A stretch of DNA of 64,000 nucleotides from Streptomyces europaeiscabiei (GCF_036346855.1 NZ_CP107841.1:7382001-7446000), one strand, 5' to 3'; shown: positions 26,580-35,736, numbered from the stretch's first letter. A program made the numbers and translations. The notes: generated by a model not told the origin, from the sequence alone.

Positions 26580-27296
26580 TCAGCCTGTGCGACGCAGGGC
26601 CTCCGAGAGGCGGCCTGCGGCGTCGATGACCGCCTGGGCGTGCATGCGGCCGGGGTGGCGGGTGAGGCGTTCGATGGGGCCCGAGACCGAGACGGCGGCC
26701 ACCACGCGGTTCGACGGGCCGCGTACGGGGGCGGAGACCGAGGCGACGCCCGGCTCGCGCTCGCCGATGGACTGGGCCCAGCCCCGGCGCCGTACGCCCG
26801 AGAGGGCGGTGGCCGTGAAGCGGGCGCCCTGCAGGCCGCGGTGCAGGCGCTCGGGCTCCTCCCAGGCCATGAGGATCTGGGCCGAGGAACCCGCTTTCAT
26901 CGTGAGGGTCGAGCCGACCGGGACCGTGTCCCGCAGACCTGAGAGCCGTTCCGCGGCGGCGACACAGATACGCATGTCGCCCTGCCGGCGATAGAGCTGC
27001 GCGCTCTCGCCCGTGATGTCACGGAGATGCGTGAGCACCGGGCCCGCCGTCGCGAGGAGGCGGTCCTCGCCGGCGGCCGCGGCCAGCTCGGCCAGCCGGG
27101 GGCCGAGGATGAAACGGCCCTGCATGTCGCGTGCCACCATGCGGTGGTGTTCCAGAGCCACGGCCAGGCGGTGGGCCGTGGGTCGTGCGAGTCCGGTGGC
27201 GCCGACCAGACCCGCGAGGGTGGCCGGACCGGACTCCAGAGCGCTCAGGACCAGGGCCGCCTTGTCCAGAACGCCGACGCCGCTACTGTTGTCCAT
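26580..27296 (-). CDS. ndgR: IclR family regulator NdgR
   Basis: 238-aa IclR-type regulator from ATG 27296 (MDNSSGVGVLDKAALVL). The winged HTH spans about residues 10-70 (VGATGLARPTAHRLAVAL as the recognition segment); the C-terminal effector domain has FILGPRLAEL, GESAQLYRRQGDMRICVAAAER and VAAVSVSGP. In S. coelicolor, NdgR (also called LtbR) controls leuCD and other amino-acid genes. The divergent position to leuC with a palindrome between the two genes matches that role. No CxxC or other metal site is seen. Confidence 0.93.
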   Translation of the reverse strand: MDNSSGVGVLDKAALVLSALESGPATLAGLVGATGLARPTAHRLAVALEHHRMVARDMQGRFILGPRLAELAAAAGEDRLLATAGPVLTHLRDITGESAQLYRRQGDMRICVAAAERLSGLRDTVPVGSTLTMKAGSSAQILMAWEEPERLHRGLQGARFTATALSGVRRRGWAQSIGEREPGVASVSAPVRGPSNRVVAAVSVSGPIERLTRHPGRMHAQAVIDAAGRLSEALRRTG

Positions 27297-27310
27297 GCAA
27301 CGATACTCGC

Positions 27311-27327
27311 GTCTCACTCTGTGAAAC
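27311..27327. promoter_or_regulatory. Candidate NdgR operator
   Basis: GTCTCAC-TCT-GTGAAAC, a near-perfect 17-bp palindrome 15 nt upstream of ndgR ATG in the ndgR-leuC gap; size and symmetry suit an IclR dimer. Confidence 0.5.
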
Positions 27328-27453
27328 GCAAGTTCAATTTCGCGTGGACCTTGCCACTCTGGAAGCAGAACAACGGCTCGCGGACCAACGAGCCCGGCGG
27401 CCGGCGCTCATACGAGGGGTACGTGCGCCCGCCACCTCCGATATCTCTAGTTG

Positions 27454-27477
27454 GGCCGGCGCTCGGACAAGCCGGCC
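27454..27477 (+). promoter_or_regulatory. Stem abutting the leuC ribosome site
   Basis: GGCCGGC (27454-27460) pairs with GCCGGCC (27471-27477); the Shine-Dalgarno GGAGGG begins at the next base. The stem could limit ribosome access. Confidence 0.4.
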
Positions 27478-27489
27478 GGAGGGAAAGCG

Positions 27490-28920
27490 ATGGGTAGGAC
27501 ACTCGCGGAGAAGGTCTGGGACGACCATGTCGTCCGGCGCGCCGAGGGCGAGCCCGACCTCCTCTTCATCGATCTGCACCTGCTGCACGAGGTGACCAGC
27601 CCCCAGGCCTTCGACGGTCTCCGCAAGAGCGGGCGGAAGGTTCGCCGGCTCGATCTGACCATCGCGACCGAGGATCACAACACCCCCACCCTCGACATCG
27701 ACAAGCCCATCGCGGACCCGGTCTCCCGCGTGCAGCTGGAGACGCTGCGTGCGAATGCCGCCGAGTTCGGTGTGCGTCTGCACCCGCTGGGTGACGTCGA
27801 GCAGGGTGTCGTGCACGTCGTCGGCCCGCAGCTGGGTCTGACCCAGCCCGGTATGACGGTCGTCTGTGGCGACTCCCACACCTCCACGCACGGCGCCTTC
27901 GGCGGTCTGGCGTTCGGTATCGGCACCTCCCAGGTGGAGCACGTGCTGGCCACGCAGACGCTGCCGCTGGTCCGCCCCAGGACCATGGCGATCACGGTCG
28001 AGGGTGAGCTGCCCGACGGCGTCACCGCCAAGGACCTGATCCTGGCGATCATCGCCAGGATCGGCACCGGCGGCGGCCAGGGTTATGTCCTGGAGTACCG
28101 CGGCGCGGCCATCGAGAACCTCTCGATGGAGGCCCGGATGACCATCTGCAACATGTCGATCGAGGCCGGCGCCCGCGCGGGCATGATCGCCCCCGACGAG
28201 ACCACCTTCGAGTACCTCAAGGGCCGTCCGCACGCCCCCGAGGGCGAGGACTGGGACGCGGCCGTCGCGTACTGGAAGACGCTCAGGACGGACGAGGACG
28301 CGGAGTTCGACGCCGAGGTGGTCATCGACGGTGCCGCTCTGTCGCCGTTCGTCACCTGGGGCACCAACCCCGGCCAGGGCGCGCCGCTTTCGGCGTCGGT
28401 CCCCGACCCGGCTTCGTACGAGGACGCCTCGGAGCGCTTCGCCGCCGAAAAGGCCCTGGAGTACATGGGGTTGGAGGCCGGCCAGCCACTGAAGTCCATC
28501 AACGTGGACACCGTCTTCGTAGGTTCGTGCACCAACGGCCGCATCGAGGACCTGCGCGCCGCCGCCGAGCTGATCAAGGGCCGCAAAGTCGCCGACGGCG
28601 TACGGATGCTGGTCGTCCCCGGCTCCGCGCGGGTCGGTCTGCAGGCCGTCTCCGAGGGCCTGGACGTCGTCTTCAAGGAGGCCGGCGCCGAGTGGCGCCA
28701 CGCGGGCTGCTCGATGTGCCTGGGCATGAACCCCGACCAGCTGGCCCCCGGTGAGCGCTCCGCATCCACCTCCAACCGCAACTTCGAGGGCCGGCAGGGC
28801 AAGGGCGGACGCACCCACCTGGTCTCGCCGCAGGTCGCCGCCGCGACGGCCGTCCTGGGCCACCTGGCGTCCCCCGCCGACCTGACCGACGCCACCGCCC
28901 CCGCGCCCGCTGGAGTCTGA
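27490..28920 (+). CDS. leuC: 3-isopropylmalate dehydratase large subunit
   Basis: Isomerises 2- to 3-isopropylmalate in leucine synthesis, together with LeuD. The 476-aa chain (ATG 27490, GGAGGG upstream) has the aconitase-family 4Fe-4S ligands Cys347 (GSCTNGR), Cys407 and Cys410 ([12 protein letters not shown]), and the substrate loop [13 protein letters not shown]. Followed after 6 nt by leuD, forming a two-gene operon. NdgR, divergent, is the likely repressor. Confidence 0.97.
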   Translation: MGRTLAEKVWDDHVVRRAEGEPDLLFIDLHLLHEVTSPQAFDGLRKSGRKVRRLDLTIATEDHNTPTLDIDKPIADPVSRVQLETLRANAAEFGVRLHPLGDVEQGVVHVVGPQLGLTQPGMTVVCGDSHTSTHGAFGGLAFGIGTSQVEHVLATQTLPLVRPRTMAITVEGELPDGVTAKDLILAIIARIGTGGGQGYVLEYRGAAIENLSMEARMTICNMSIEAGARAGMIAPDETTFEYLKGRPHAPEGEDWDAAVAYWKTLRTDEDAEFDAEVVIDGAALSPFVTWGTNPGQGAPLSASVPDPASYEDASERFAAEKALEYMGLEAGQPLKSINVDTVFVGSCTNGRIEDLRAAAELIKGRKVADGVRMLVVPGSARVGLQAVSEGLDVVFKEAGAEWRHAGCSMCLGMNPDQLAPGERSASTSNRNFEGRQGKGGRTHLVSPQVAAATAVLGHLASPADLTDATAPAPAGV

Positions 28921-28926
28921 ACAGCC

Positions 28927-29520
28927 ATGGAAGCATTCACCACACACACCGGCCGGGCCGTCCCGCTGCGCCGCAGCAACGTCGACACCGACCAGATCAT
29001 CCCCGCCCACTGGCTCAAGAAGGTGACCAGGGACGGCTTCGAGGACGGACTGTTCGAGGCCTGGCGCAAGGACCCGTCCTTCATCCTCAACCAGCCCGAG
29101 CGCAAGGGCGCCACCGTCCTGGTCGCCGGCCCCGACTTCGGCACCGGCTCCTCCCGTGAGCACGCCGTCTGGGCGCTGCAGAACTACGGCTTCAAGGCCG
29201 TCATCTCCTCCCGCTTCGCCGACATCTTCCGCGGCAACTCGCTCAAGAACGGCCTGCTCACGGTCGTTCTGGACCAGAAGACCGTGGACGCGCTGCAGGA
29301 GCTCACCGACCAGGACCCCCAGACCGAGATCACGGTCGACCTCCAGGCCCGCGAGGTGCGCGCCGAGGGCATCACCGCCGCCTTCGAACTGGACGAGAAC
29401 TCCCGCTGGCGGCTGCTGAACGGGCTGGACGACATCTCCATCACCCTCCAGAACGAGGCCGACATCTCCGCCTACGAGGCCAAGCGGCCCTCGCACAAGC
29501 CGAGGACGCTGAAGGTCTGA
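28927..29520 (+). CDS. leuD: 3-isopropylmalate dehydratase small subunit
   Basis: 197-aa swivel domain partner of LeuC. The N-terminus [41 protein letters not shown] (active-site serine loop) and [15 protein letters not shown] are diagnostic of LeuD. The start lies 6 nt after the leuC stop, within one transcript that ends at the hairpin 66 nt downstream. Confidence 0.96.
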   Translation: MEAFTTHTGRAVPLRRSNVDTDQIIPAHWLKKVTRDGFEDGLFEAWRKDPSFILNQPERKGATVLVAGPDFGTGSSREHAVWALQNYGFKAVISSRFADIFRGNSLKNGLLTVVLDQKTVDALQELTDQDPQTEITVDLQAREVRAEGITAAFELDENSRWRLLNGLDDISITLQNEADISAYEAKRPSHKPRTLKV

Positions 29521-29585
29521 CCCAGCGGCGCGAGCCACCCGTCGGGCGGCCCGTGCAAGGCGGATTCCAGCCACCGCGACACCCC

Positions 29586-29621
29586 CAGGTACCCCCAATC
29601 GTGCACGGTTGGGGGTACCTG
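29586..29621 (+). terminator. leuCD terminator
   Basis: Perfect 13-bp stem (29586-29598 / 29609-29621) with a 10-nt loop. Confidence 0.85.
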
Positions 29622-29807
29622 CATGTCCGGGTCCGGAGACCTTCGAAGTCATGTGCAGAAAGGTTTCAACTCCCCTAGTTACAAAGGTGATTGCTGGGGT
29701 AGGCGCATCATGGTGTGGCATCGACCGGGGGTGCTCCCCAGGCCCCCGGGAGACGGCAGTTGCCCCCTGCGCAGGCGACAACTCGCCCCAGATGGCACAA
29801 TCTGTGC

Positions 29808-30038
29808 ATGGAACACGACGGCCAACTCGAGCTCTATACGGCGGTCGCGGGCCAACTCAAGGAAGCGCACTCAAGGGTGCGCGCACTGCAAGTCCCGGAG
29901 GGCGTACGCATGGCGCTGGCCCGGAAGCTGCTGGTCATTACGGCCGTGGCCAAGCACGATCTCGCCGACGCGGCAAGGCGTCTGGAGGGCTTCACGACGG
30001 ACCTCGACGAGGGGCGAATGCCCACAGAGGAACGCTGA
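29808..30038 (+). CDS. 76-aa helical protein upstream of hupS
   Basis: MEHDGQLELYTAVAGQLKEAHSRVRALQ... is 76 aa, mostly alpha-helical by composition, with conserved-looking VPEGVRMALARKLLVITAVAKHDL. No recognised domain. No Shine-Dalgarno precedes ATG 29808; CACAAT (29796-29801) is 6 nt upstream, as expected for a leaderless message. It is separated from hupS by 138 nt that contain an independent promoter. Confidence 0.75.
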   Translation: MEHDGQLELYTAVAGQLKEAHSRVRALQVPEGVRMALARKLLVITAVAKHDLADAARRLEGFTTDLDEGRMPTEER

Positions 30039-30096
30039 GAGAACTCCATGGCTGCCGAGTTCGTTGCGGCACAAGGGTGATAAGCCCGTTTCGTGT

Positions 30097-30125
30097 TTGA
30101 TTTGCGGTATATATCTGCCTAACGT
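30097..30125 (+). promoter_or_regulatory. hupS promoter
   Basis: TTGATT (30097-30102), 17-nt spacer, TAACGT (30120-30125), about 50 nt before the GTG start; spacer unusually A+T-rich (GGTATATATC). Confidence 0.65.
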
Positions 30126-30176
30126 GCGAAAAAGCTTGAACACTTTCGTTCTGGCGATGTCTCCGAAGGGGAAGAC

Positions 30177-30839
30177 GTGAACAAGGCGCAGCTCGTAGAA
30201 GCGATTGCGGACAAGGTCGGCGGGCGTCAGCAGGCCGCCGACGCGGTCGACGCCGTTCTGGACGCCATCGTCCGCGCGGTCGTCGCCGGGGACCGGGTGT
30301 CGGTCACCGGCTTCGGTTCCTTCGAGAAGGTCGACCGGCCGGCCCGTTACGCCCGCAACCCGCAGACGGGTGAGCGGGTTCGGGTCAAGAAGACCTCCGT
30401 GCCGCGTTTCCGCGCGGGCCAGGGCTTCAAGGACCTGGTGAGCGGCTCGAAGAAGCTTCCCCGTGGTGGCGAGGTCGCGGTCAAGAAGGCGCCCAAGGGC
30501 AGCCTGAGCGGTGGGGCTTCGGCGACGGTCAAGAAGGCCGCGGCGAAGAAGACCACGGCGGCGGCGAAGAGGGCGACGACCGCCCGCAAGACCACGGCCG
30601 CCGCGAAGAAGACCACGGCCACCGCGAAGAAGACCACGGCGAAGAAGACGACCGCGAAGAAGGCCACCACCAAGACGGCGGCGGCGAAGAAGACGACCGC
30701 CAAGAAGACCACGGCGGCGGCGAAGAAGACCGCGGCGAAGAAGGCGCCGGCCAAGAAGGCCACCGCGAAGAAGGCGCCGGCCAAGAAGTCGACAGCTCGC
30801 AAGACGACCGCGAAGAAGGCTGCCACTCGCCAGGCGTAG
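30177..30839 (+). CDS. hupS: HU family nucleoid protein with lysine-rich tail (HupS type)
   Basis: DNA-compacting protein of 220 aa. Residues 1-92 are a normal HU domain (MNKAQLVEAIADKVGG, GFGSFEKVDRPARYARNPQTGE with the DNA-inserting Arg-Asn-Pro loop, VPRFRAGQGFKDLV). From about residue 98 the chain is a histone-H1-like tail of AKKTTA/AKKAPAKK units without acidic residues. In S. coelicolor HupS is important in spore chromosome compaction. GTG 30177 follows AAGGGGAA. The tail codes almost only AAG and GCC/ACC/GCG, so the DNA is repetitive. Confidence 0.96.
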   Translation: MNKAQLVEAIADKVGGRQQAADAVDAVLDAIVRAVVAGDRVSVTGFGSFEKVDRPARYARNPQTGERVRVKKTSVPRFRAGQGFKDLVSGSKKLPRGGEVAVKKAPKGSLSGGASATVKKAAAKKTTAAAKRATTARKTTAAAKKTTATAKKTTAKKTTAKKATTKTAAAKKTTAKKTTAAAKKTAAKKAPAKKATAKKAPAKKSTARKTTAKKAATRQA

Positions 30840-30864
30840 AACGCCGGGTACTCACACACGCGCC

Positions 30865-30894
30865 GGGCCGGGCTCCTGTCGAGGAGCCCGGCCC
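30865..30894 (+). terminator. hupS terminator
   Basis: 12-bp perfect stem GGGCCGGGCTCC / GGAGCCCGGCCC with a 6-nt loop. Confidence 0.85.
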
Positions 30895-30970
30895 GCGGCG
30901 TGTTCCGGAGACTTCTGATGCCTGCTCGCCGTTGGGGGACATGTGCGCGGGCCGGTGCGGCGTGTGTGTG

Positions 30971-30994
30971 GTTGCTCCCGCAGTTCCCCGTGCC
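30971..30994. repeat. Dispersed palindrome, degenerate half copy (R2)
   Basis: GCTCCCGCAGTTCCCCGTGCC-type arm only, upstream of the minus-strand 67-aa gene. No matching second arm is seen. Confidence 0.55.
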
Positions 30995-31027
30995 CGGATC
31001 GGGGCACGCCCCCGGTCCGGTTCCGCT

Positions 31028-31231
31028 TCAGAACGTCTGCAGGGTGATCAGGGTGATGCGCAGGCTCTCCGCCCCGCCCTCCGTCTCGATGCGTACGCGC
31101 TGGCCCGGGCGGAGGAGGCGCAGGGCGCCCGCGTCGAAGGCGGGGGCGTCGAAGGGGACCGGGGTGCCGTCGTCCAGGAGAACCTGGCCGGTGCGGGTGG
31201 CGGGGTCGTAGGTGTACGCGGTGGCCTGCAT
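31028..31231 (-). CDS. 67-aa beta-barrel-like protein next to CofC
   Basis: MQATAYTYDPATRTGQVLLDDGTPVPF... is 67 aa, rich in beta-strand residues, with GQVLLDDGTPVPFD and LLRPGQRVRIETEGG resembling a cold-shock or S1-like barrel, though the RNP motifs are not clear. It follows cofC on the same strand after 9 nt and is probably cotranscribed. Function unknown. Confidence 0.75.
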   Translation of the reverse strand: MQATAYTYDPATRTGQVLLDDGTPVPFDAPAFDAGALRLLRPGQRVRIETEGGAESLRITLITLQTF

Positions 31232-31240
31232 GGCCGCAGC

Positions 31241-31891
31241 CTACTGGCCGGGGATCAGCAGGCGCGCGGCCGCGGCGGCCGTACGGGGGCCGACGCCGAG
31301 GCAGAGGGCGGCGAGGAGGTCGTCGCCGGTGTCGACGTCCTGGCGCACGGAGCCGACGGTGGCGAGGGCGAGTTCCACGGCCCCGGAGCGGCGGTGGCGC
31401 AGGCGGGAGTCGGGGCCGAAGGCGGGGGAGAGATCGTGGCCGGGGGTCGCGGCGAGCAGGGTGGTGCCGGTGCCGGCGGCGTCCGGGAGGAAAGAGCGGG
31501 GGAATTCGGCGGCCGCGTTCAGGACGCGGGTCAATTCCTCGGAGCGCAGAGCGGGCAGATCGGCGTTCAGGGCCGCCACGGGGCTTTGCGGTCGTACATC
31601 GCGCACGACGGCCGTTCCGTGCCGCAGAGCGGCGTTCAGGCCGTCCGGGGATCCGTCGCGGGGGTTCTCCGGGACGGTGCGGGCGCCCAGGGCCGCCAGT
31701 TCGCGGGCGGCGAGGGGGTCGTCCGTGACCACCACCACACCGTGGACCGCCGTGGCGGCCAGGGCCGCGGCCACGGTGTCCTGGGCGAAGGCGAGGGCAA
31801 GGCCGGGGCGCACCGCGTCGGCGGCGGTGTCCGAGAGCCTGCTCTTGGCCCGCTCCAGGGGCTTCACGGGTACGACCAGGGTCCACTGCAC
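31241..31891 (-). CDS. cofC: Phospholactate/phosphoenolpyruvate guanylyltransferase (CofC/FbiD)
   Basis: Makes the GDP-activated C3 acid used to build the side chain of deazaflavin coenzyme F420. The 216-aa nucleotidyltransferase fold starts WTLVVPVKPLERAKSRL, followed by VVVVTDDPLAARELAALG, LNADLPAL (metal-binding Asp region) and PAFGPDSRLRHRRSG. GTG 31891. In actinobacteria phosphoenolpyruvate is the reported substrate for FbiD-type enzymes. The LLM oxidoreductase at 61.4 kb is a possible F420 user, but the two are 30 kb apart. Confidence 0.92.
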   Translation of the reverse strand: MQWTLVVPVKPLERAKSRLSDTAADAVRPGLALAFAQDTVAAALAATAVHGVVVVTDDPLAARELAALGARTVPENPRDGSPDGLNAALRHGTAVVRDVRPQSPVAALNADLPALRSEELTRVLNAAAEFPRSFLPDAAGTGTTLLAATPGHDLSPAFGPDSRLRHRRSGAVELALATVGSVRQDVDTGDDLLAALCLGVGPRTAAAAARLLIPGQ

Positions 31892-32056
31892 GGGCGTTCC
31901 GTCCCTCTCTTGTCGCCGCCATTGTCACCTGGGCGCAATGGACGGCCGCAGGGCGGGGCGTACGGTGTTCTCGACAGACCGGCAGCCCGGGGCGACACTT
32001 GTGCGGCTCCGGGCCCCCGGAACAGGCCCTGGGAAGTCCTAGAGGAAGGTGTCCGC

Positions 32057-32869
32057 GTGCCCCGCCGGAGAATCGGCTTCTGGTACCGCCTCGCCGCGGT
32101 GATCGCCAAACCGCCCCTGGTGGTGCTGATCAAGCGGGACTGGCGTGGAATGGAGAACATTCCGGCCGAGGGTGGATTTATCACTGCCGTGAACCACAAT
32201 TCGCATGTCGATCCCTTTGCGTACGCCCATTATCAGTACAACAGTGGCCGGGTTCCGCGATTTCTCGCGAAGAGCGGTCTCTTCGGCAAGGGATTCATCG
32301 GCGCCGTGATGCGTGGCACCGGGCAGATTCCCGTCTATCGCGAGAGCACCGACGCGCTGAGCGCCTTCCGGGCCGCGATCGACGCCGTGGAGCGCGGCGA
32401 GTGCGTCGCCTTCTACCCCGAGGGCACCCTCACCCGCGACCCGGACGGCTGGCCCATGACCGGCAAGACCGGCGCAGCGCGGGTCGCCCTGCAGACCAGG
32501 TGCCCGGTGATCCCGGTCGCGCAGTGGGGCGCCAACGAACTGCTCCCCCCGTACGCCAAGAAGCCCAGCCTCCTGCCGCGCAAGACCCACCACGTGCTCG
32601 CGGGCCCGCCCGTGGACCTCACGCGCTTCTACGGCCAGGAGATGAGCCCCGACCTGCTGAAGGACGCGACGGAGGTCATCATGGCCGCCGTCACCCACCA
32701 GCTGGAGGAGATCCGCGGGGAGAAGGCGCCCAGGACGCCGTACGACCCGAAGCGGGAGCGGACCGAGCAGCGGCGCAGTACCGCCCGGGCGGTCGAGCGT
32801 CGGCGGCCCGAGCAGCACAATGGAGCACTGCGGGGACAGCAACGTCAGGAAGAGGGGCAGGGCAAGTGA
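32057..32869 (+). CDS. plsC: 1-acyl-glycerol-3-phosphate acyltransferase (PlsC family)
   Basis: Transfers a fatty acyl chain to lysophosphatidate in phospholipid synthesis. 270 aa from GTG 32057 with GAGGAAGG upstream. Motifs: VNHNSHVD (His and Asp of HX4D), GTGQIPVYRES, FYPEGTLTRDPDGW and VIPVAQWGANELL. A short amphipathic N-terminus (RRRIGFWYRLAAVIAKPPLVVL) would anchor it at the membrane. A charged, Gln/Arg-rich tail of about 40 residues follows the catalytic domain. The stop overlaps the gpsA start by 4 nt, so lipid head-group and acyl steps are cotranslated. Confidence 0.94.
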   Translation: MPRRRIGFWYRLAAVIAKPPLVVLIKRDWRGMENIPAEGGFITAVNHNSHVDPFAYAHYQYNSGRVPRFLAKSGLFGKGFIGAVMRGTGQIPVYRESTDALSAFRAAIDAVERGECVAFYPEGTLTRDPDGWPMTGKTGAARVALQTRCPVIPVAQWGANELLPPYAKKPSLLPRKTHHVLAGPPVDLTRFYGQEMSPDLLKDATEVIMAAVTHQLEEIRGEKAPRTPYDPKRERTEQRRSTARAVERRRPEQHNGALRGQQRQEEGQGK

Positions 32870-33876
32870 GCAAGCCGGTCAAGGCGGCAGTGTTCGGCAC
32901 CGGTTCGTGGGGCACTGCCTTCGGCATGGTGCTCGCCGACGCGGGATGCGAGACCGTTCTGTGGGGGCGGCGCCCGGATCTCGCGGACGCGGTCAACTCC
33001 ACCCGCACCAACCCGGACTACCTGCCCGGAGTGGAACTACCGGAGAACCTGCGGGCCACCGCCGACCCCGCCGAGGCCGCCGCCGACGCCGACTTCACGG
33101 TCCTCGCCGTGCCCTCCCAGACGTTGCGCGCCAACCTCGCCGACTGGACCGGGCTGCTGGCCCCCGACACCGTCCTCGTCTCGCTGATGAAAGGCGTCGA
33201 ACTCGGTTCCGCCATGCGGATGAGCGAGGTGATCGAGGACGTCGCCAAGGTCGGGCAGGACCGTATCGCCGTCGTCACCGGGCCCAACCTGGCGCGTGAG
33301 ATCGCCTCCCGGATGCCGGCCGCCTCCGTGGTCGCCTGCACCGACGAGGGCGTCGCCCAGCGGCTCCAGGCCGCCTGCCACACTCCGTACTTCCGCCCGT
33401 ACACCAACACCGACGTCGTCGGCTGTGAGCTGGGCGGCGCGGTGAAGAACGTGATCGGCCTCGCCGTCGGCATCGCGGACGGCATGGGCCTCGGCGACAA
33501 CGCCAAGGGGTCGCTCATCACCCGCGGTCTCGCCGAGACGACCCGCCTCGGCCTCGCGATGGGCGCCGACCCGCTCACCTTCGCCGGACTCGCGGGTCTC
33601 GGCGACCTGGTGGCGACCTGCTCCTCGCCGCTCTCCCGCAACCACACCTTCGGCACCAACCTCGGCAAGGGCATGACCCTCCAGGAGACCATCGCGGTCA
33701 CCAGGCAGACCGCCGAGGGCGTCAAGTCCTGTGAGTCCGTACTGGACTTGGGGCGCCGGCACGGCGTCGACATGCCCATCACGGAGACGGTCGTCGACAT
33801 CGTCCACGACGGCAAGCCGCCCGTCGTCGCCCTCAAGGAGATGATGTCGCGCAGCGCCAAGCCTGAGCGACGCTGA
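32866..33876 (+). CDS. gpsA: Glycerol-3-phosphate dehydrogenase (NAD(P)+)
   Basis: Supplies sn-glycerol-3-phosphate for phospholipids. 336 aa from GTG 32866, overlapping plsC (GTGA). N-terminal Rossmann motif GTGSWGTAFG near residue 11, then LMKGVELGS, the catalytic Lys in GGAVKNVIGLAVG, and TRGLAETTRLGLAMGA and GLGDLVATC in the C-domain. The plsC-gpsA-ddlA order joins membrane and wall precursor synthesis. Confidence 0.97.
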   Translation: MSKPVKAAVFGTGSWGTAFGMVLADAGCETVLWGRRPDLADAVNSTRTNPDYLPGVELPENLRATADPAEAAADADFTVLAVPSQTLRANLADWTGLLAPDTVLVSLMKGVELGSAMRMSEVIEDVAKVGQDRIAVVTGPNLAREIASRMPAASVVACTDEGVAQRLQAACHTPYFRPYTNTDVVGCELGGAVKNVIGLAVGIADGMGLGDNAKGSLITRGLAETTRLGLAMGADPLTFAGLAGLGDLVATCSSPLSRNHTFGTNLGKGMTLQETIAVTRQTAEGVKSCESVLDLGRRHGVDMPITETVVDIVHDGKPPVVALKEMMSRSAKPERR

Positions 33877-33897
33877 GCGAAAGCGACAGTGTGGGCA

Positions 33898-33926
33898 CTG
33901 ACTGGCGCACTACCAACGGGTACTCT
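33898..33926 (+). promoter_or_regulatory. ddlA promoter
   Basis: CTGACT (33898-33903), 17-nt spacer, TACTCT (33921-33926). The predicted start falls within 3 nt of the ddlA ATG, so the message should be leaderless or nearly so. Confidence 0.6.
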
Positions 33927-33935
33927 CAACGCGAT

Positions 33936-35093
33936 ATGAGCAGCGAGAACCTTCCCCAGAGCCCTGAGCAGCCGTCCCGCAAGCCGCGCGTGGCCGTCGT
34001 CTTCGGCGGCCGCAGCTCGGAACACGGGATCTCCGTGGTCACGGCCGGTGCCGTCCTGCGGGCCATCGACCGGACGAAGTACGACGTCCTGCCGATCGGC
34101 ATCTCCCGGGAAGGCCGCTGGTTCCTCACCGCCGACGAACCGGACCGCATGGCGATCACCGACCGTCGCACGCCGAGCGTCGAGGAACTCGCCGAATCGC
34201 GGGAGGGCGGCGTGGTGCTCCCCGTCGACCCCGCCAACCGCGAAGTCGTCTACAGCGAGCCCGGATCGGTACCGAAGGCGCTCGGCGAGGTCGACGTCGT
34301 CTTCCCCGTCCTGCACGGCCCGTACGGCGAGGACGGCACCCTCCAGGGCATGCTGGAGCTCTCGGGCGTCCCCTACGTCGGCTCGGGCGTCCTCGCCTCG
34401 GCCGTCGGCCAGGACAAGGAGTACATGAAGCGGGTGTTCACCTCCTTCGGGCTCAAGGTCGGCCCGTACGTGGTGATCCGTCCGCGCGAGTGGCAGCTCG
34501 ACGAGGCCGCCGCTCGCAAGAAGATCATCGACCTCGCGGGTGAGCACGGCTGGCCCCTCTTCGTGAAGCCCGCCCGCGCGGGCTCCTCCATCGGCATCAC
34601 CAAGGTCGACGACCTCGCCGGTCTCGACGAGGCGATCACCGAGGCCCAGCGCCACGACCCGAAGATCCTCGTCGAGGCGGCCCTGCGCGGCCGTGAGATC
34701 GAGTGCGGTGTCCTGGAGTTCGAGGACGGCCCCCGGGCCTCCGTCCCCGCCGAGATCCCGCCGCCCGAGGCCCACGCGTACTACGACTTCGAGGCCAAGT
34801 ACATCGACTCGACGCCCGGCATCGTCCCGGCCCCGCTGACGCCGGAGGAGACCGCCGAGGTCCGCAGGCTCGCCGTCGACGCCTTCGACGCGGCGTCGTG
34901 CGAGGGCCTGGTCCGCGCGGACTTCTTCCTCACGGAGGGCGGCGAGTTCGTGATCAACGAGATCAACACGCTGCCCGGCTTCACCCCGATCTCGATGTAC
35001 CCGGCGATGTGGAAGGCGAGCGGGATCGAGTACCCGGAGCTGGTGGACCGCCTGATCCAGGCAGCCCTGCACCGCTCGACGGGCCTGCGCTGA
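33936..35093 (+). CDS. ddlA: D-alanine--D-alanine ligase
   Basis: ATP-dependent ligase making the D-Ala-D-Ala dipeptide of peptidoglycan. 385 aa from ATG 33936. Motifs: VFGGRSSEHGISVVTAG, the substrate Glu/Ser region, LHGPYGEDGTLQGMLE, FVKPARAGSSIGITKV (ATP-grasp lysine) and INEINTLPGFTPISMYP (metal-binding Glu/Asn). No Shine-Dalgarno; expected to be translated from a leaderless message. The dipeptide-type YPxMW end indicates D-Ala rather than D-Lac ligase, but the specificity residue was not aligned. Confidence 0.96.
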   Translation: MSSENLPQSPEQPSRKPRVAVVFGGRSSEHGISVVTAGAVLRAIDRTKYDVLPIGISREGRWFLTADEPDRMAITDRRTPSVEELAESREGGVVLPVDPANREVVYSEPGSVPKALGEVDVVFPVLHGPYGEDGTLQGMLELSGVPYVGSGVLASAVGQDKEYMKRVFTSFGLKVGPYVVIRPREWQLDEAAARKKIIDLAGEHGWPLFVKPARAGSSIGITKVDDLAGLDEAITEAQRHDPKILVEAALRGREIECGVLEFEDGPRASVPAEIPPPEAHAYYDFEAKYIDSTPGIVPAPLTPEETAEVRRLAVDAFDAASCEGLVRADFFLTEGGEFVINEINTLPGFTPISMYPAMWKASGIEYPELVDRLIQAALHRSTGLR

Positions 35094-35096
35094 GAC

Positions 35097-35158
35097 GCGC
35101 CCCTGTTGGGCCGAAGGCCCAAAGGGGCGCGGGGGAACCGTGCGATCAGCCACAAACC
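35097..35158. repeat. Dispersed palindrome copy R3, also ddlA terminator
   Basis: GCGCCCCT (35097-35104) pairs with AGGGGCGC (35123-35130), enclosing an inner stem TTGGGCC/GGCCCAA with GAA loop; the GGGGGAACCGTGCGATCAGC flank matches the family arm. The nested stem probably terminates ddlA. Confidence 0.7.
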
Positions 35159-35194
35159 GGTCCGCACTCTCCCTACGGCCTCCTGAGGCACCCC

Positions 35195-35716
35195 TCAGGA
35201 GGCGACTCCCTCGGGAACCGCCTTCTTGATGGCAGGAGCGAGCCCCACCAGGATCGGTGAGGTGTCCTCCCCGGCCCGATCCGCCGACACCGTCACCTCC
35301 ACGTACGCGGAGCGATTCGCCGTGGTGAAGCGGTACGCCCCGTCGTCCTGCTTCTCCATCAGCCAGTCGACCCCGTCGACGGCCCCGGCCACGGCTTCGG
35401 CGTCACGTCCCTCGGCCACCCCGGGGTCGATCATCTTGGGCGGCTGGGGCACACCACAGCGCAGTATGATCACCGCGTCGCCCCAGCCTGCCGTCAGCGC
35501 GGAGGCAGGCTGAGGATCTTGGCGGCCGAGACCGTCCACCTCTCGCGGCAGGGCCCCGTCCAGCTTCCGGCACAGTTTCGTGGCGGCAGCCCCAGGGCTG
35601 GGAACCGCCGCCGAGCCGCCGTCGTCTGCTGAGGAGCAGCCCGCGACGGCGATCAACGACACGGCCAGGACGGGCAGCCCGAGGCGAGCGGAGCGCCGGT
35701 GACGGAACGAGTTCAC
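35195..35716 (-). CDS. DUF3515 lipoprotein
   Basis: 173 aa from GTG 35716. An N-terminal signal with lipobox (SLIAVAGC, Cys27) indicates a membrane-anchored lipoprotein. The DUF3515 domain holds a Cys pair: LCRKLDGALP and ILRCGVPQPP, probably disulfide-bonded, and ends with FTTANRSAYVEVTV. Function unknown. Convergent with ddlA. Confidence 0.87.
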   Translation of the reverse strand: MNSFRHRRSARLGLPVLAVSLIAVAGCSSADDGGSAAVPSPGAAATKLCRKLDGALPREVDGLGRQDPQPASALTAGWGDAVIILRCGVPQPPKMIDPGVAEGRDAEAVAGAVDGVDWLMEKQDDGAYRFTTANRSAYVEVTVSADRAGEDTSPILVGLAPAIKKAVPEGVAS

Positions 35717-35736
35717 CGGCCAAGGGTAGACGGGGG

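Noticed and set aside
30470..30839. hupS tail as a separate repeat element
   Set aside because: Repetitive DNA reflects the lysine/alanine-rich coding sequence in one continuous frame.
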